From the NCBI RefSeq assembly GCF_026626745.1, contig NZ_JAPNJW010000001.1, forward strand, positions 5,626,001-5,690,000: DNA of 64,000 nucleotides, read 5' to 3'. Position numbers and translations under genes: made by a program. The stretch is from Nannocystis sp. RBIL2. GTDB lineage: Bacteria; Myxococcota_A; Polyangia; Nannocystales; Nannocystaceae. Positions 61,879 to 64,000 of the stretch are shown here, in pieces (position 1 is the stretch's first letter; every line of letters begins with the position of its first letter). A model generated the notes under the pieces. That model was not told where the DNA came from, made no database searches, and saw only the letters and a program-made list of their open reading frames with translations.

Positions 61879-64000
61879 GACCCCGCGCCGCTGATGTGCA
61901 AGATCTCCGGGACCGGGCGGCGCAGCGACGCTTGCGTGGGCGCGTCGGCCTGCGACACCCGGAACAGCAGCACCTCGGCCTGCTCGGGCTTCACCGGGAA
62001 CAGCCGGGTGAAGCGCGGGCGGGCCTCGACGAGCGCGGCGACTGCGGCCTCGCTGAGGCCCTCGCCGCCGTGGCGGGCGCGCAGGAACATGTAGGCGAGC
62101 GTCGTCATCGGATAGATCGCCAGCCCCAGGGTGTGCGCCACCAGCCACATGCGCTGGAGCGCCTGGCCGCCGCGGAAGAAGTCATCGGCGCTGACGCGCG
62201 GCATGGTCAAGAGGCCGACTGCCGAGGCCGAGGCGATCGCCTTGGCGGCCGACTTGCGCAGGCCCTTGCCGCCGCCGAGGGCGCGCAGCAGGGCCAGGGC
62301 GTCGCGTCGGCGGCACATCGACAGACCGGCGAGGTCGGCCGCGCTGAGCTCGAGCGACTCGATGTAGATGCCGTCGCGGGTCGCCTCGGCCTCCTCGGGG
62401 GTCCAGCGGACCTCGCGGAACATCTCGCGGTTGAGCCGATCGTCGATGATGCGCTGCTGGTCGCCGATGCCGACCAGATCGGCGATCTCGGCCAGCTCGG
62501 CGTCGCCGCTGACGAACAGCAGCTGCGCGCCGGCGACCGAGCCGACGGCCGTGACCAGCGCGGCGTGGTGGGCCGGGTCGAACGGCGCGCGGGCCGAGTT
62601 CTTGCGGTTGGTGTGGCGCATACCGAGCGCGCCGGCGAGCTCGTCGCGCCAGTGCGGCGCGGCGTCGGGGCCGGGACCGGGGAGGCGTTCGAACACCGCC
62701 GCGAGGTCGGGCTCGTCGGCGCTGGGGAACGCGACCTGCGACAGCTCGAGCCCGCGGGCGTGCGCGGCCAGGCGCAAGCTCTCCGCCGCAGCACCGAGAG
62801 CTGCGACGCCGCCGAGGGTGCGGAAGTCGGCGAGGGTCTCGGAGCGGGCGCGCTCGTGGAACAGGAACAGCCGACCGCCGCGCAGCAGCCAGCGCCACGG
62901 CTGGGTGTTGCCGCCGGAGGGAGCCCGCGCCGCGATCTCGACCAGCTCGCGCGCCAGCTCGGGCGGCCACGCGTGCGCGGCCGGGCGCCCGTGCGACCAG
63001 CGATCGGCGGCGCGCTCCATGCCCTCGGCGGTCCACTCGGGCACGTGCGGGAGGTCGAGCCGACCGTCGCCGCCGCCCGGATCGTTGGGCACGATGTTCT
63101 CGATGTCGGCGATGAAGCGGCCCGAGTAGTTCATCTGCCCGAGGTTCATGCGCCGGACGATGTCGGCGGCCGCACCGCCGCCGTAGACGACGCACGAGCC
63201 GAGCTGCGGCCAGGTCTTGATGGTCGACTCGATCTCGATCATCGACGTGACCATGCGGCTCGACATGGTACCCTCGCCGATGATCTTGAGCACGTAGGGG
63301 ATCTTCTCCTCGGTCGAGAGGTTGGCGATCCGCTCGGGCTCGATGTTGCCGACGAGGCCGTGGAAGATCGGACGCGTCGGCTCGAGGTCGAAGCGCTCGA
63401 CGTCGATGAGCGAGCGGTCGCTGGTCTCCATCAACACCGGGATCTTGTGCAGCCTGGCGGTGAACCGCAGCTTGAGCTTGATGTCGATGCTGTCGCACTC
63501 GTCGATCAGCACGTCGAGCTTGCCGCCGCGCAGGAGGAACGCGGTGAGGTTGTCGTCGTGGACGCCGACCGGGTAGAGCACGACCTTGAGGAAGGGGTCG
63601 ATCTCGGCGATGTCGCGGGCGGTGATCAGGACCTTGGAGACGCCGAGGTTGTGGACGGAGCTGCGGATCCGGTTGAGGTTGGACAGGTCGAGGCGGTCGA
63701 AGTCGGCCAGGCGGATCTCACCAACGCTGCGCTCGAGCGCCATCGTCGTCGCCACCGTTTGACCGACCGACAGGCCGATCACGCCGACCCGCTTCTTCGC
63801 CAGCCGGGCCTGCTCCTCGGGCGTCAGCTTGTACTTGTTGCGATTGGTCCGCAGCTCGACGAACTCGGCCTCGTCGAGCAAGTGCACCAGACGCGCGGCC
63901 CACGGGTAGTAGACCCACACGCCGTACTCGTCCGGCGGCGTCTCGCCGAGGTACACCTGCACCCGCTCGCGCGCCGCGAGGTCGCTGATCCTCTCGCTCG
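61875..64000 (-). CDS. Rv1355c-type protein: ThiF/E1-like domain fused to nitroreductase (5' end outside window)
   Basis: About 707 residues are visible and the frame runs off the right edge, reading SERISDLAARERVQVYLGET before the conserved part. The N-terminal part is an E1/ThiF/MoeB-like adenylylating fold: RVGVIGLSVGQTVATTMALE as nucleotide loop, RLADFDRLDLSNLNRIRSS, KVLITARDIAEIDPFLKV and DECDSIDIKLKLR. The C-terminal part (from about 310) resembles nitroreductase: ARAPSGGNTQPWRWLL with the FMN-binding N/S/R positions, and LVAHTLGLAIYPMTTLAYMF. This two-domain fusion is like mycobacterial Rv1355c, whose function is unknown. It may activate a carboxylate and carry out a flavin-dependent oxidation on one substrate. 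The true start is just outside the window. Confidence 0.88.
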   Translation of the reverse strand, partial: SERISDLAARERVQVYLGETPPDEYGVWVYYPWAARLVHLLDEAEFVELRTNRNKYKLTPEEQARLAKKRVGVIGLSVGQTVATTMALERSVGEIRLADFDRLDLSNLNRIRSSVHNLGVSKVLITARDIAEIDPFLKVVLYPVGVHDDNLTAFLLRGGKLDVLIDECDSIDIKLKLRFTARLHKIPVLMETSDRSLIDVERFDLEPTRPIFHGLVGNIEPERIANLSTEEKIPYVLKIIGEGTMSSRMVTSMIEIESTIKTWPQLGSCVVYGGGAAADIVRRMNLGQMNYSGRFIADIENIVPNDPGGGDGRLDLPHVPEWTAEGMERAADRWSHGRPAAHAWPPELARELVEIAARAPSGGNTQPWRWLLRGGRLFLFHERARSETLADFRTLGGVAALGAAAESLRLAAHARGLELSQVAFPSADEPDLAAVFERLPGPGPDAAPHWRDELAGALGMRHTNRKNSARAPFDPAHHAALVTAVGSVAGAQLLFVSGDAELAEIADLVGIGDQQRIIDDRLNREMFREVRWTPEEAEATRDGIYIESLELSAADLAGLSMCRRRDALALLRALGGGKGLRKSAAKAIASASAVGLLTMPRVSADDFFRGGQALQRMWLVAHTLGLAIYPMTTLAYMFLRARHGGEGLSEAAVAALVEARPRFTRLFPVKPEQAEVLLFRVSQADAPTQASLRRPVPEILHISGAGS

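Overview
The window is about 64 kb of very high G+C DNA (about 70% by eye) with strong GC3 coding bias. Its content points to a myxobacterium, probably of the Nannocystis/Plesiocystis/Enhygromyxa group. The evidence is: many lipoproteins with lipoboxes and Thr/Ser-rich or Cys-rich regions; a transmembrane Ser/Thr protein kinase with TPRs; ECF sigma factors followed by FecR/anti-sigma-like membrane proteins; a TonB-like protein; a C-terminal Cys/hydrophobic/Arg tail resembling MYXO-CTERM; a Lys-Ala histone-H1-like protein; and a small RRM protein. No rRNA, tRNA, CRISPR array, integrase or transposase was found, so this reads as chromosomal background rather than a mobile island.

Layout. 0-4.3 kb: a truncated gene, two unknown proteins, a zinc alcohol dehydrogenase and a Cys-rich lipoprotein. 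4.4-13.2 kb: a minus-strand central-carbon operon zwf-pgl-gnd-ppsA, its ends overlapping or nearly touching, divergent from a large GH63-like glucosidase. 13.2-18.2 kb: a small lipoprotein, a three-gene unknown operon, and a DUF2079 membrane protein broken by one missing base. 18.3-21 kb: sixA-like phosphatase and polyphosphate kinase. 21-25.2 kb: two small unknowns divergent from a PEP-synthase-like phosphotransferase, an HU/IHF protein with a long tail, and an unknown. 25.3-32.3 kb: ECF sigma/FecR-TPR pair, RRM protein, AAC(6')-like acetyltransferase, DUF3160 lipoprotein, DUF971 protein, Thr-rich lipoprotein. 32.4-41.3 kb: RNase Z, STPK, a three-gene biotin-dependent acyl-CoA carboxylase, an AI-2E family permease. 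41.5-47.2 kb: histone-like protein, GAF histidine kinase, unknown and beta-propeller-like membrane proteins, TonB. 47.3-53.6 kb: propeller lipoproteins, a phosphatase/phosphodiesterase, a DUF4920 lipoprotein, a doubly anchored surface protein. 53.8-64 kb: aldehyde dehydrogenase, membrane protein and methyltransferase-like pair, NrdG-like radical SAM protein with RsuA-type pseudouridine synthase, an ECF sigma operon ending in two paralogous 8-Cys lipoproteins, and an Rv1355c-type E1/nitroreductase fusion cut by the window edge.

The most striking non-coding signal is a dispersed family of short inverted repeats built on TGTCC-N4-GGACA (often extended to ACATGTCC...GGACATGT). Members sit at almost every convergent gene junction, some with perfect 10-15 base arms, and degenerate members lie inside coding sequences. 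They look like a lineage-specific terminator or REP-like element. A second theme is decayed tandem duplication of DNA just downstream of stop codons (after positions 970, 3031 and 41968). The strongest protein-level novelty is the pair of lipoproteins at 60.5-61.8 kb that share an identically spaced eight-cysteine domain.
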